From Siniperca chuatsi (lineage: Eukaryota > Chordata > Actinopteri > Centrarchiformes > Sinipercidae), in the NCBI RefSeq assembly GCF_020085105.1, contig NC_058042.1:21604001-21668000 (forward strand): a stretch of DNA of 64,000 nucleotides, read 5' to 3'. Numbering within the stretch: the stretch's first letter is position 1; each line of letters begins with the position of its first letter. The translations under genes and the position numbers were made by a program. Shown in pieces: positions 22,599 through 35,432 of the stretch. The notes beneath the pieces were generated by a model. That model was not told the origin of the DNA and did no database searches. It saw only the letters and a list, made by a program, of their open reading frames with translations.

Positions 22599-25500
22599 AT
22601 GGAGTCTCACCTGGGCAGATCGGTCCCATGTGTCCTGTCCCTGTTCCTGCTCATACATTTGTGCCTAGCTGCACCAGGTGTACCTGGGACACAAAGGTAA
22701 CCCCACCTCCCTCCTCTCAAGTTTTACTTGATACATTTTTATTGTCATAAGAAACAAATTTGCACAATGAACATATCAGCGAGGGCTGCAATATCAGAAT
22801 GGCCAAGATTTATGTATAACACTGGATATTTGAAGCAGACCTTTTGCAAAACATGGAAAATGAAGTATGCCTCATGTGAGGAGGGTACAGTTGCGTTGTC
22901 GTTGCCAGCAAAATAAACAACCTTTCTTTCGCCTCTGTTGTATTCACTTATTAGAGAAAATAAAATAAATTAAATCAGTATTTTTATATGTTTTTGCATG
23001 TTTAATTTAAAATAATGAAATAATTGTTTGTCTCACAGGGAGGAATCAGTAGATGCCCGTCCCCCTTCAGTAGCGCTAGCCAATCCCTTTGGCTCTGGAG
23101 AGGACAACCGCAGGTGAGTGACACATGGATGCTGTGCTGCTGTTACACATCCAGCTCATTTTAAGCCATAAATTTGCTTAATTGCTTTCTTTAAAAGAGA
23201 AGGATTGACACAGTCCCTAAGTAGAAAGCCTATTCTGTCTTTGTCTCTACAGTATGTCTAAATGCTCAAAATGCAGCTTGAAATTCTAATCTTTCTCTCA
23301 GAGGATAATAAAATATGAATTACATAGAATAAAGATATTTACTGTCATGCATTGTTTTGTCAGACTACTGTATGACTTTAGTTAGCACTAAAGTCAGAGA
23401 CACAACATGCAAACCACATCCCAATTTGTTGAACCTGCAATCTGTTTTAGTGGACTAAGCAGCGGCTGTCTGGTCACTGTGGACTTTGGCTGCTGTGCTG
23501 TACTAATGATGTGGCCTGCACCATATACTGATAAGATTACATGAGCAATAACTCTGCTTTATGTTGCAATTATGAGATAATTTTTCTTTATGGAGACAGA
23601 GAAAATATAGATTATCCACACACATTGCAAATAAAACAGCTCACCCTTGGTATATTTGTTACTGCAGTGTGAACATAGTGAACTACAGGATTAATTTATG
23701 CGGATGGCTGCCCACCATTGAGTCTGGTTCTGTCCAAGGTTTCTGCATCTTAAAGGAAGTTTTTTCTTGCCACTGTCGCCAAATGCTTGCTCATGGTGGG
23801 ATTTGTTGGGTCTCTGTAATTAATATTATAAAGAGTACGGTCTAGACCTGCACTATAGGAAAAGTGCAATGAGATAACTTCTGTTATGAATTGGCGCTAT
23901 ATAAATAAAATAAATTGAATTGAATTTATTCAGGGAACAAAATGGGACACACAACCACTTTGTGGACTTAGTGCCATAATAGTATGTTGTTGGTGACATT
24001 GTGGCTGCAGCTTCTTTTCACTGACTGATAAGAGTAATGGATGTGAACACTACTCTATCACAGTGGTAGCTTAAACCTGCAATGTGGAACTTTTGTCTCC
24101 CCCTTCTGGCAGTGAGAGTAATTACACCAACAATGTTGACTTATGCCTGACCTATTACATAACACTCATAGCTCCCAGGCTCTTGTTCAGAAACAGTTGC
24201 AAAAATACAGAGACATTTCCACAGTTTTAAGACAATAATCCATTATTTAGGTAGAGTAAATGTAATAGCTACACAGCCTACTCCAAATATTTTACAAATA
24301 CCAATCTGTCCAAGAGCAGTAATGCGACATTCGTGTCTGCCCTCAGTTCCTTCTCTCAGCGCTCTCTGACGCCAATCGCTTTCTTTTTTTGTCTGTAATC
24401 CTTCCTCTGAACGCTGAGTTTCTTTTTTTATCTGGAGCATCAGAAACTTTTCTTGGACGCTTCTTAGGTTTTTCCTCCATACTCCTAGTTGCTGTAGCCT
24501 ACTCCGTCGCTACAGTTGCTCCCACCTTCAGCTCTGGCAAACCAATCATTGCTGGTTGGCGTAAAACGCATCATTACCTGTGCGCCAGCACAGGAATGTT
24601 GCCAAAGACACCAGATTTAACAAATCAGTTTTAAGTCTTGGCTCTAAAGGTTTTTCTGATTGGTTGAAATGTACTCTGTGCTGTGTGTGCCACAGGTTGC
24701 TGCAAAGTTACATTCAATCCAGTCTGACGGATGACCAAGGAGGACCAGAAATCAGCACCTGGGAGCAAGGTAGACATCTCTGCCTACTGGTGTAACACTT
24801 GTATAAGTTCGGACACAGGGCTGTCCTTTCGATCTTCACTACGAAATATACATACTCTGATTACACAGACAGCTGTTTACTGAAATAGTGAACAACGTCT
24901 CAGGTTCTAATAAAGTAATTTTCTATGACTTTGGCATGTTGAATCTTTTTTTAAGCTGTGCAAAAGATCCAAATTCTTGATATCTGATAACCAGAGAAGC
25001 TGTTTTCTGGCAGAACATCTGTTTCCCAAACCATCATTTAACAGTTAACATTACTGCAGTTGTGTTTGTGTGTTTACAGTAGGGTAAAGTTTCATGCTGT
25101 ACATCCTCTGCAGTTATACTGCAGCAGTATATCAAATGTGTTTGGTATTAAACATGTCAGTCTTCTCCTGCTTTGTGTCAGAGGTATTCTTCCTGTTTCG
25201 TCTTTATGACTACGATCGCAGTGGACTCCTGGATGGCTTGGAGATGATGAAGCTACTTTCAGACTATAACTCCCATCATACACCTGGAGCACAGGCCAAT
25301 GAGCTGGTGAGGAGGAGTGGCTGTAGGTGTGTGTGTGTGCTGTGTGTTTGAACTGACATTGTATTTGTGTCTACTTGTACAAACTCAACACTTTAATACT
25401 TTTTGACCCGTTTATATGATATGTGTGTATCTGTGTGTGCGTGTGCATATTTTCTGAGTTCAGGTGGTGTCTATGGTAGACTTTTTACTCCAGACTCAGG

Positions 25501-26315
25501 ATCTAAACCAGGACGGCCTGTTGGCCCCATCCGAGCTGCTGTCTCCTTCATTACCTCACACACAGGTACTGTACATTTACACAAACACACTCTCAACTCT
25601 TTCCTATGTAATTATAATGTAGTATGGTCAGGCAGTATGATTCTATAGTGATGTTATTATTGTCATGAATTTTTTGTGTGCCTACTGGTGCAACATGTAG
25701 TAACCACCAAAAATACGTCTTCAGGAAATAAAAGTTACAACATTTTGATATATATGTGAAAAAATAAAGATTTTTTATTTTAAACTTGGAAATAGTAGTT
25801 TGTCAAAGCAATCCCATGTCAACACGCGAAAGTATGTTAAAATACTGAAAATCAGCTGACACCTTGAAAGTTTTTATTTCATTTTAACAGGATACATGAT
25901 GATAGGATTAGCTTTGATGTTTTATCACCAATTAACATGTAGACCAAGGTAGTTTTACATTTTAAGTATGTATTTCATGTTGGTTTACTGAGCTGTACCT
26001 AGTTTATTCTCATTTGTGGTTGAGTGTATTAACATTACCTTATTTTTGCCACCACAGGACTCCAGCAACAACGAAGCACCTCACCAGGAGCAGGTGGTGG
26101 CAGTGGAGGAGAAGCTGTCAAACCCCAGTACTGACGAAGAGAAGGCAGGAGCAGCTGAGCAGCAAGAGGAGGCTCATGAGGAAGTAAAGACAGCAGAAAA
26201 GGAACTCAAAGAGCAAACAGACGAACAGCATGGACAACAAATCCCAGAAGCCCCAGCAGGAGAACAGGGGCAGGATCACAACGTCCCTGTTCATCTGGGG
26301 CAACCAGAGATATGA
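22599..26315 (+). CDS. cgref1: Cell growth regulator with EF-hand domain 1
   Basis: Six coding exons: 22,599-22,696, 23,039-23,113, 24,696-24,769, 25,182-25,306, 25,464-25,565 and 26,058-26,315. All have GT-AG borders and matching phases, giving 243 residues. Residues 1-24 are a signal peptide (hydrophobic LSLFLLIHLCLA), so the protein is secreted. Two canonical EF-hand loops follow: DYDRSGLLDGLE (92-103) and DLNQDGLLAPSE (137-148). Both keep Asp at positions 1 and 3 (Asp/Asn), Gly at 6 and Glu at 12, so calcium binding is expected. The last exon encodes an acidic, Glu/Gln-rich tail (159-243). This layout matches vertebrate CGREF1, a secreted calcium-binding protein linked to cell adhesion and growth control; MCFD2 is the nearest alternative, but it lacks such a tail. 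The chosen ATG has G at +4. Introns 2 and 3 are separated by repeat insertions (L2 tail and a MITE-like repeat in intron 2). Confidence 0.88.
23690..23935 (+). mobile_element. L2-type LINE 3' tail in cgref1 intron 2
   Basis: It contains GAAGTTTTTTCTTGCCACTG, GGATTTGTTGGGTCTCTGTA, GAGTACGGTCTAGACCTG and ends in TTGGCGCTATATAAATAAA followed by TGAATTGAATT. The same tail ends the LINE at 13,535-13,660. It is a 5'-truncated insertion in the sense orientation of the gene. Confidence 0.85.
24065..24640 (-). repeat. Interspersed repeat in cgref1 intron 2
   Basis: The left edge reads CTGCAATGTGGAACTTTTG with a CCCCCTTCTGGCAG motif, a form I know from dispersed fish repeats. On the minus strand a Lys/Arg-rich frame (24,440-24,243, with RQRALREGTEGRHECR) is open, and it looks like a captured or pseudo-coding segment. 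It ends about 55 bases before the acceptor of cgref1 exon 3. Confidence 0.45.
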
Positions 26316-27470
26316 ATGCAAACACACATGCTGGTTCAGTCCACACTATCATTCTGTGCTCTCGAGTCAAGCCAGCAGAAGACTGATGACTGAGTTAAAA
26401 TACTGCTCTCAACTCAGAGGACTTCTTCTTCTGCATCCCCACAAATGGTCTTCCTCTTGATTTGAATTCTGAGATTCTAACATCCATTTCAACTGACTGT
26501 TAAACATTGATAAATCATTGATAAATGAAAAGATGAATCCTGTCACTTCATTAGAAAACTTTTTCTACAACAAGTACCAAGTACCTATTGGTTTTATTTT
26601 TGAATGCAAAGATTTCTAGAGCTGAATTCAAAATGCAATATTATCCATATTAGTAAAACAACAGCCATTATTAATAGACATTAGTACTTTTAGTATTTTT
26701 TTCTTCTTCCAGCAAGTGAAACAGTTGATAATCTCATTTTAAATAATTTGAAAATTGTAAAATGTACTTGATTTTAAATATTTGATTTGAATTGAATTGT
26801 ATTTATTTACCCTTTTCTGTCATACTTGAAACATTTAGCATATTTTTAATGTGTTTGTGTTTCTCTATATAGAGTATGTTGTTTCATGTACACACTGATT
26901 GGCCTTATTGTGTCTTTCCCACTCTAGGCTTTGGATTTGCACCTAGTAGTTGTGCACCAGGAGTGCATCTGGACTGTTAGTTCAACTGGTCTCATTTAGA
27001 GACAGCTCAGTTTAGCCAGTGTGATAAGACACACTGGTGTGCCACGAAATTAAATTTGGTCTTCAATGAGAATTTCCTCAGCCCACATACACAATGACTT
27101 TCTTTTGACGCACTTGAGTACGATCCAGTAAGCATTATATTTTGATGAGGGTTTTAATGTGCCTGAATGAGTTGGGAACCATCAAATTACAGAACAGTAC
27201 TGTGCTTTTAATGAGTACTTAATGAGTTACAGCCTTCTACCACCTTAGACTACAGGCTTAAAAACTTTCATCTTCATAATTAAGGTTGGGAAGGCCTCGT
27301 TGAAATAACATTAGATGAAATGTAATATTAAATTCAGCCTTTATCTGCTTGAAATGTGTTTACAGTATGAAAGGGTTTACTATTTGTTGTATTTTTTTTC
27401 CTTTTTAACCAGTTATGCATTTATACAGCTGGAGAAAATAAAGCAATCGTTTTTTTGTCCCTCTTTCATT

Positions 27471-27800
27471 AAGAGGGACCTGGATGCAGACACAATGGCG
27501 GACCTCCGCAAGAGGCACTCTCCGTCCTCAGCAGCAGAAGTTGGGTCTTCTTGTCATTTTTGCGTGTACATCTACATTGTGCATGTGCATACGTGCATGG
27601 TCCACTTGTGGCAGAAAATGGAAAAAGACGAAACACAACAACTTTATTCACTGATTTTGGTGAAATTGGATCTTATTTTATTGAACCATTATTTTCTGGC
27701 AAAAACGACAAGAAGGAGACCAACTTCCGCTGCTGAGATCACATGATTTCCTGTAAACTGCGGAGGTGCTCCATTGTGTGTCTGCAGCTAGGTACTCTTT
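27471..27800. mobile_element. hAT-like MITE with 8-bp target duplication
   Basis: The ends are long inverted repeats: left arm 27,471-27,565, right arm 27,697-27,800. Shared words include GACCTGGATGCAGACAC against TACCTAGCTGCAGACACAC, then CAGCAGAAGTTGG against CAGCGGAAGTTGG. The element is flanked on both sides by CTTTCATT (27,463-27,470 and 27,801-27,808), a perfect 8-bp duplication as made by hAT transposases. The element is 330 bp and has no transposase. Overlapping open frames here (27,315-27,746) are incidental. Confidence 0.85.
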
Positions 27801-28364
27801 CTTTCATTCTGTCTCCTGTTAAGCCCATGGCACACCAATCAAAGTTTTGTTGGATTTGTCAGAATTATTTTTAAAGGCACAAACACAACACATACATACA
27901 CTGTATATTATTATACTGTAAAATAGGCAAAGCTAAGAGAACAAAAAGAAATTAATGGTTTGCATTAATTAATTCTGTGTATTGGGACAATAAAGTTTTT
28001 TCTTCATGAAGCTTATTATTTAATGCAAAAGACATTGGTCATGAAAAGTAGTTAACAGGCTCCTAGGTGGGGAATTTGACATCAAAATATAAAAAAAATT
28101 GACAATGTAGTGGATGACAAAAAGTATTTGTGTCGGCAGAATACAATTAGGGCATATGTAATGTATTAAACTAAACTATTTGTAGCAGGCTCTTGCCGAA
28201 AGCTCAGTGAAAAAAAATATATTGATAGGTAATGTCCTACAATGCAGTATTTATTGTATAGTATTTATTTATTTTATTTACTTGGCTTTATTAGATATAG
28301 CTTTGGGTATTTACTCTTCCTGTCATCAGCTAGCTAACTAGCTGCTCCTTTAACAAACCAGTCG

Positions 28365-28377
28365 GTTGCTAGGCACC
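28365..28377 (+). promoter_or_regulatory. drc8: RFX X-box upstream of drc8
   Basis: GTTGCTAGGCACC matches the imperfect palindrome of the RFX X-box (GTTGC, short spacer, GGCAAC) at all but one position. It lies 21 bases before the drc8 ATG, so probably at or just after the start site. RFX factors drive ciliary genes, and DRC8 is ciliary, so position and gene agree. Confidence 0.6.
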
Positions 28378-28397
28378 AGAATAACAGCCGGGCAGAC

Positions 28398-30790
28398 ATG
28401 GCGGAGAACAGGCAAAGTGCAGGTTCGTACGTGTTAGTTACCTTCTGTCTACTAGTTTAAATTCTAATGTTCAGACAACAATACAATGGGCAGTTTCTGT
28501 TTATCTAAAGCCCCTTGGAGCCACAATAATGTTGCCTTCAAAATTATGGTCACACTAGTTGAAAGATAAGACATTTTGGAGTTATTGCTTCAGTAACAAG
28601 CTAAGCTAACTCTTGGCTCTGTTCCTGGTTTCTCCCTCTTCTGTCTGTCAGAGACCATAGTGTCAGATGTTCACAAGAAGATCAAAGCAGCTTTTGAAGC
28701 GTTTGACTACGAGTCTAACAACACAGTGGATGTCCGGTGAGCTCCAACTACTGTACTGTACTGTACTGTGTTTTCCCTGGCTCATAAACCAGATGGTTGT
28801 AATGTGAAAACAAATTCTCAAAAACACAACCCTCTTAACCTCTTTGGGTCACAACTCATAACTTCAAACACAGTGAATATTAAAGTGGAACGCAGAAATT
28901 TGCAATATTATAGTTCTTAAATTTAAGTAATAAGTTTGTGTTGAGAGACTAATATATAGATAGTTAATTATATAGAGGAAATACAGTAAATGTTTTTAAA
29001 GTAAACTGAAACACCTTTGTGTACCATTTAAATGAGGTGAGGAGAAATGTGCGAAACATGCCTTAATGCATTTTTGAGGGACATCAGCACCATCATACAC
29101 AGTCTTTACATGCTGGTAAACAGTGTGGTCTAAGATGATGTTTGTGTTCCAGGGAGATTGGCACCATCATCTATTCCCTGGGTTGCTTCCCCACCCAGGC
29201 AGACCTACATGACTTTATTGCTGAGGTCAGAACAGTGTTTACTTATATTTTGCTCATAATTTGGATGAATAAAACAACCGGGAAAACTAATCATCTGAGG
29301 CGATTATTAAAAAAGGATTCTAACATTTCATATTTTAGTCACATTACAGTATCTACTATACCTTCTATAATGTAATGTACAGAGAAAGATGTTATTGACT
29401 TTTACGGCAGTTGGGGTGACTTTATAAGCAGACCGTTTTGTTAGTTAGAAAATTGCTTGTTCAAGAACCAAAACCCAGCATATTTGTCCTGTTCAACTAG
29501 GTGGAAGAGGACCACACAGGATATGTCCATTTGGACAGGTTCCTCCCAGCCATGACCAAAGTGCTGCTGGAGCATAAGTAAGACACTTCTATATATTTTA
29601 TCTCACCAGTCGTGTTGTTTTGTTTGTAACTGAATAGATAAAAATGCTGGATTTTGAGGGTGAGAATGTCATGATGCAAATAGGTGCTTGTGTTAAAGCA
29701 AATAATTTATTCTAGTGTGTCTTTCTACAAGATGTTACTGAGCGAGCATGACCTGTCACTGGTACAAGTTTTCAGATTGCTTTTATATTTGGTAAATATA
29801 ATGAGGAAGTTACTAGAGTATATCACAGAATAGATGTGTGTTCTAAAGGTCTACAAATGCTACCACTGTGCGCTGTTTTCTGCTCATTAATCCTTAAGGT
29901 GAGGTTTTTTCATTACCTAGAAAAAACACCAAATGTCAGACTTCTTTAAATAATCGATGCCACTTTCTTTTAAACTTGTGCTTTTCTGTGCTTAAAGCTG
30001 CTAAATGGATTCCAAAGCGTATACTCCGTAATTTACAGTTTTGTCCTTATGTTGTCCACCCCTGACAATATTTCAGCTTCACTTGAACCAGTAAAAACCG
30101 TGTGTGTGTTTTAGGTTCCCTCCCATCCCTGAGGACCTTCTGCTTCAGGCCTTTGAGGTGAGACCAGCTTCTGTTTCCTCATATTCTACAGTGTTGTAGT
30201 TTAGGAGGAGTTAACAGGTTAGCTGGCACTTAGAGTATCTCAGTTTTATCTGGTAACCGCAGATTCCCTCAACCTCCCTTTTCAGCACCAGCGACTGCAC
30301 AGTATCTAAATTTAGGAGAACATCATACTGTCAACAGAGTGCTACTAACACCACAGTGTTAATTACTGATATTTGTTAAAGCATAAAGGCAGTCACACTG
30401 TGTTTCCAGGTTCTGGACAAAGAAAAGAAAGGATACCTGGGGCCTGAGGAGCTGACAAAGTATATGACACAGGAAGGTAAAGCAGAAGCTTTCAGTTTTT
30501 ACTTTGTGAGGTAAAGAAAGATTCACTTGTGCGGTGAAAAGCAGATTATCTCATAGATATGTTTTTGTGTGTCTAACACTCCCCTTACTTCCACAAAATA
30601 AGTACAATGGAGGAACTGTATTTTTTAAACCATGGCTGTGTTGTGTTTGTTCATGGCTGTCTTTAAACCAGGTGAGCTCTTCACTCAGGAGGAGATGGAT
30701 GAGATGCTGACAGCACTCGCTGATCAGGAGAAGAACCTTATCTATTACAAAGACTTAATCAGCCAGCTGACCATTGACCCGAACATGTAG
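28398..30790 (+). CDS. drc8: Dynein regulatory complex subunit 8 (EF-hand, EFCAB2)
   Basis: Seven coding exons: 28,398-28,422, 28,652-28,736, 29,153-29,225, 29,501-29,577, 30,115-30,157, 30,410-30,476 and 30,672-30,790. They join in phase to 162 residues, the usual length of EFCAB2. The protein is calmodulin-like with four EF-hand units. Loop 1 (27-38, DYESNNTVDVRE) has Asn where Gly is normal. Loop 2 is short and degenerate (around 64-75, EDHTGYVHLDRF). Loop 3 (104-115, DKEKKGYLGPEE) is the closest to consensus. Loop 4 (LADQEKNLIYYKDL) is degenerate. FEAFDYES followed by IGTIIYSLGCFPTQADL is typical of this family. It works in the nexin-dynein regulatory complex of motile cilia. The ATG sits in GACATGGCGG, a good Kozak context, 21 bases after an X-box. 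An AATAAA lies at 30,900. Confidence 0.92.
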
Positions 30791-30899
30791 AAAGTATCAC
30801 AGCGTGCGTGTGTCAGCATAACTGTTTAGAAATATTACTATAGTGTTCGGTGTTCATGTCTGCATGGTTTTAGAGTGGGCTTGTAGTTCTATACTGTAT

Positions 30900-30905
30900 A
30901 ATAAA
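30900..30905 (+). promoter_or_regulatory. drc8: Polyadenylation signal of drc8
   Basis: AATAAA lies 110 bases after the drc8 stop codon and is followed downstream by TTTGTGTTT, a GT-rich element. The 3' UTR would be about 130 bases. Confidence 0.7.
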
Positions 30906-30929
30906 TAAATGTACATAGTTCAATCCTGA

Positions 30930-33900
30930 CTTTGTGTTTCCACAGTTGTCTTTCAATTCAAATAAGTCAGATTCAGTCTTTCAAATTAGCAGCAGCATGG
31001 AGCACCATGTCTGACAATAATTTAAAAGTCCATTATTTTGCATAGCATTCAGTAGTTTTATGCTCCCAGAGCATGCTGGCTGAGATGTTCTAAAACGTTC
31101 TCCAGAATCACATTAAATTGGAAAGTATGTGTAAAGCATAAATTAGAGAGATGCCGTCTACTTTCTACATGTAAATGAAATCAGGATCACCACACACAAC
31201 TGTGATGTATTCAGGTTTGCTAGCTAATGCAAAACACATTTTTTGGTCGCAATCTTGCACTTGGATGGAATTAATAAGTAAAGTAATTCAGACTGCTTGT
31301 GTACGGGGATCTACTCCTTTAACTTCTGACTTCAAGTTTTTTCTTAAAATTTAACGCAAAAGCTCAACATAATAATATTCGGAGGTACTGAAAAGTGCTT
31401 GTGTATTTAAGAGAGAAAAGCTTTATTTAAGGGAGCTTGCTGCTGACCCAATCCCAGAACCTGTGCTCAAAATGGAGGCTGATGCATTGTGCTAGGTCTT
31501 AAAATAGCACAGGCTCCTTACAAGCTCTGCAGAAGTGGACTTATAGTATATGGAATTTTCTTGGCTTGTTTTACATGGAAAATGTTCATTTTTAATTTTG
31601 TGTACTTATGGTATGAGAGGAAAAACCGAGCAGATTAGCAGAGTGGCTTCACCAACCTATTAATGCCTTCAATTAAGGTTAGTTTTGCTTGTTGAACGTA
31701 TGAAAACATTACTGCAGAGTATTATTGTGCAAGTGAAGCTAGACTTCTCAAAGTGCTTATTTCTTAACCAAATCTCTAAGAACAATTTAAGGTCAGTGAC
31801 GGCAATAATCGGCACTTCTGCAAATACTGTAGACATTTTTCGACAGACATTTGTACGACATGCAGCAGTAATAAAATAAAGTCTTTATGTAATTTAAACG
31901 TGTTAGTCCAGGCACTAATCAAACTGCAGGGTACAAGCCTGCCAATATAAAAAGGTAAAAATAATCTGGCGTAATCTGGACACAGCGGTGGTAACAGAAA
32001 CAGGAGGTAATCTGGTCGTTCATTTGACAGACGGTTAGACAGTACGTGCAGCCAACGGACAAATAGGGAAAGCAGGACTCAGTAACATGATGAAGACCAG
32101 GAACATTGCCTATATGAAGTGACTTCACATTAAATTAAAAGTGAAATGTGTTCAATGTTAGGAGTGGGAAGGAAACAACCTTCATCACGGTGAATCATGA
32201 TGTTGTTCAAAGGAGCCATGATGTGACAATCCCATAGTACTGGTCACAAATGTGTGCAATTATTGAGTTCAGTGCAGCCATGATGGGCATGTAAATTGTC
32301 AATAAATGACTAAGTATGAGAAAATAAACAAAGCAATGACTGCTTTATCAGCATAGCATTTTATCATAGGTGATTCTGCATTCAATAGTAATACATGCAT
32401 GAAACACAGCTTTGGAACAGGGATGGCATGACTTACCTAGAGCTTAGATAAGCATGTGATATGATAGCAAACAAGCAGTATCTATCTGAGCATGAATGCA
32501 TGCTAAAGTTCTGCTTTAAACAGTTTCATTTCACAGTAAAAACAATGACCCGTTAACTTTTGGTTTCAAATCACAAAGACATCAGAATATAAAACATAAG
32601 CCTACAATAATTGGAAAAAGTCCCTTTTCACTCAACACCAAAAGTCAAAACAGATTAAGGCTCATTTACCTTCAGCATAATCAAAAAACAGCATCAAATC
32701 AGTAAAATTTTAACACACATTTAAAGGGATTTCTTTACCTTTAGGTTTTTCATTTTCTCTTAACCTCATACTTGTTGCATTATAACATGAATAAATGTGT
32801 TCCTCAGTGTAAAGGGGCTTTAACAAGCAGCTTTACTTAAATAATAAAGAAATGAAATTGTGTAAGCAAGGAAAAAATATTCCACTGGCATGTTCAGCTG
32901 TGGTTGTCAAACATCCTTCATTCTGAATGAACTGAAGCTGGGTCTGTGATGGAATGATTGATTTGTACATAGTGAGAAAAATAGAGTTTTAGTCCAGTTG
33001 CTTCTGTAAATACAATTTCAAATAAAAGTGATTACAACTCTGAAAAGAGTGAAATGGGAGTTGATGGCCATTTAGAGGCTATTTTCACTTTTATTATCTC
33101 AATATTATAAGAAAAATAAATCTAGAAAGTAGTGGCTTTAACATGAACATGAAAAGTGAGATATCTTACTACAAGTAAGATGAAGACTAAAATATTACAT
33201 TTTCTGTGTGGTCCACTACTCCACACATTAAGGGGATTCATGGTGAGTAACACAATAGCTTCAAGTCAAGCTTACAATTCCATGTTGCTAACCCCCTCTT
33301 TCTAGAAAAAAATCGAAAACTAGAGATGACATTGTGTTTCACGGTATGCAGCCATATCACATGAGAATGTGAGAACCGCCTGCCAGTAACTTCTTTGCAG
33401 CAATGTTATCAGCGGCGGTCCACATGGGTTATTTGGTCCTTAAAGAGCCATAAATAGACACAAGAAGAGAAGAAGGAACACGGGAGAGGTAATAGAAAAG
33501 TTTGACAAAGGAACATGGAAGAGAAAGACAATGACAAGACGGCATATAAAGAAAGGTGAAACAAAAAGAACGTGGAAGTAGAGAGGAAATCTTTGACATC
33601 ATATCCAGCTACTAACAGTGGTCTCTTTTGCATTATTGCACTGCAACTGACATACAGAGGAATGATAATCTTAACACAAATCAAACACACCCAAACCAGT
33701 ACGCACATTATTCACATATATTAGGAAGAACGGGAGGTGATAACCTCACTAGCTTTTTTCTGTAAATCTTTCTGTGCCTTTGAGAATGAGATAGCAGAGG
33801 GAAGAGGCAAGACAGAGTCTTCTCATTAAAGAGTTCAGATGTGACCTTTTAAAACTGACTGGTTTTTCAACTTTTCAGCCTTAGTTTGGCTTTTTTAAGA

Positions 33901-35432
33901 TTTATGTAGGTGACAACACCTAATAAACATGCTTCCAAGAAACAGATGATTCAGCTATTTCAGTAATTACACAACTGGATAAGTTTGTTGCACAGTGGAG
34001 TCACAGGTTAAAATAACAAAGAGAATTTATCCTACAGCAGAAAATATGCAGCTTTGTCAGCGACTTAACAAAACAAAACTTGGTATTTTGCCTCGCAGCC
34101 AGAGTAGAGTTATGATGTATTCAAAGTCTTGATACACTACTAAACAACATGCGACAGGCTACCCAGTGCGGCTCTATAAAAACAACCTTGTGTCTTTGTG
34201 ACTTTATCCAAACCTCATCCCTCTTTATCTCATCCTGGCTGAAGTCTTGTAAGGCCGCGGAGAAGTAGAGGAGGACAGGAGTCAGATGATGAGCTACAAT
34301 GACTTGGCAAAGATGTTGGGTGTCAAAGTAGGACACAGCAGGGCGGTGTCTCCTTCAACGTTTTGGTTCTAAAAATCAAATAAACTGGATGCAAAAGGGC
34401 TTTGAACTGTGCAATCTAAATATTTTGGGAACCAGTTTTTCTTTGGGCCATCTGCAGTCTACTCAGTGGTTAGACAGAATAGGTTTAAACTGTGATTAGT
34501 CAGTCCATAGTACGTTCAGCTGCTATTCCGTGGTCAATTCCAACAGTGCTAACCCCAGACTAACCTACTATTTCTATTTTGAAGTTTTAATAATAGCTTT
34601 GCTAAAGCAACACACCTGTTAATTCCAGCTTGTTAGAGGCATTATTGTGACACTGAAACAGGAACCTGTTTCTAATAAAATCTGCACAGATTTTAATGCT
34701 AAGCTTCCAATTTCCTTTACCAATGACTGCTGATTTCTTATATTCATATTTAACTGTTGCTAAGAGGTATCTTCGTCACTTCTCTGTCTGGTTGAATCAT
34801 TGTACAGCGTTTTGTTCTCTTTTTTTGCAAACCCTTCATACAAAATAACATCTATTTGTAAATAAGACTTTCTACAACCTAAAAGCATGAAAGACCATTC
34901 AAAAATATAGAGTATTCCTCTCAGCCAAATGACTGTACCAAAACAAGCTTTTGTGGCAGCCGATTCCAAACTTTTGAGCGGTAGTGTATATGTAGATGAT
35001 GTTAATGAAAGAGGGATGAAATCAGTGATGATGCCCTCCAAACCAATATAAACACACACAAACACACACACATACACACACAGAGACAGACATACTCAAC
35101 CTTACAAAACTGTAATGTTTGAGTTTACTGTTTTTTCTCAAATATCAAAACTGAACCCATATAATTAAAATCTGGTGGTTTAACCTGATTAATAACCACT
35201 GTACCCCATCAACTGACTCCTAAGAATGATAATCAGTTTTCCTTATGATCCACCTGGGCCGTGAGCTTCAAGTGTGACAGCATTAGCCTGATACATTTCA
35301 CAATCAGTACCTGTGTTTGCCACAACAGCTACATTGCATCCCAACAAGATCAAGTTTCCAGTGTGACAGAGTCACATTGTTTGCCAACATCTAGTCAGCA
35401 CTACACACAGATAGACCATATAGTGTCCTTTT
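30930..35432. other. Region between convergent drc8 and adpgk
   Basis: I see no coding exon. The right part must hold the adpgk 3' UTR. A minus-strand AATAAA candidate is at 33,090-33,095, but I cannot fix the true end. A Tc1-like end lies at 34,966-34,990, and a short (AC)-rich tract at 35,051-35,082. Confidence 0.45.
34966..34990. mobile_element. Tc1/mariner-like terminal fragment
   Basis: CCAAACTTTTGAGCGGTAGTG followed by TATA matches the characteristic end of fish Tc1-like elements, which read CACTACCG...CAAAAGTTTGG from the other side. I could not find a matching opposite end nearby, so only one terminus remains. Confidence 0.5.

Noticed and set aside
27315-27746. 143-codon plus-strand frame
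   Set aside because: Most of it lies in the hAT-like MITE and its inverted arms.
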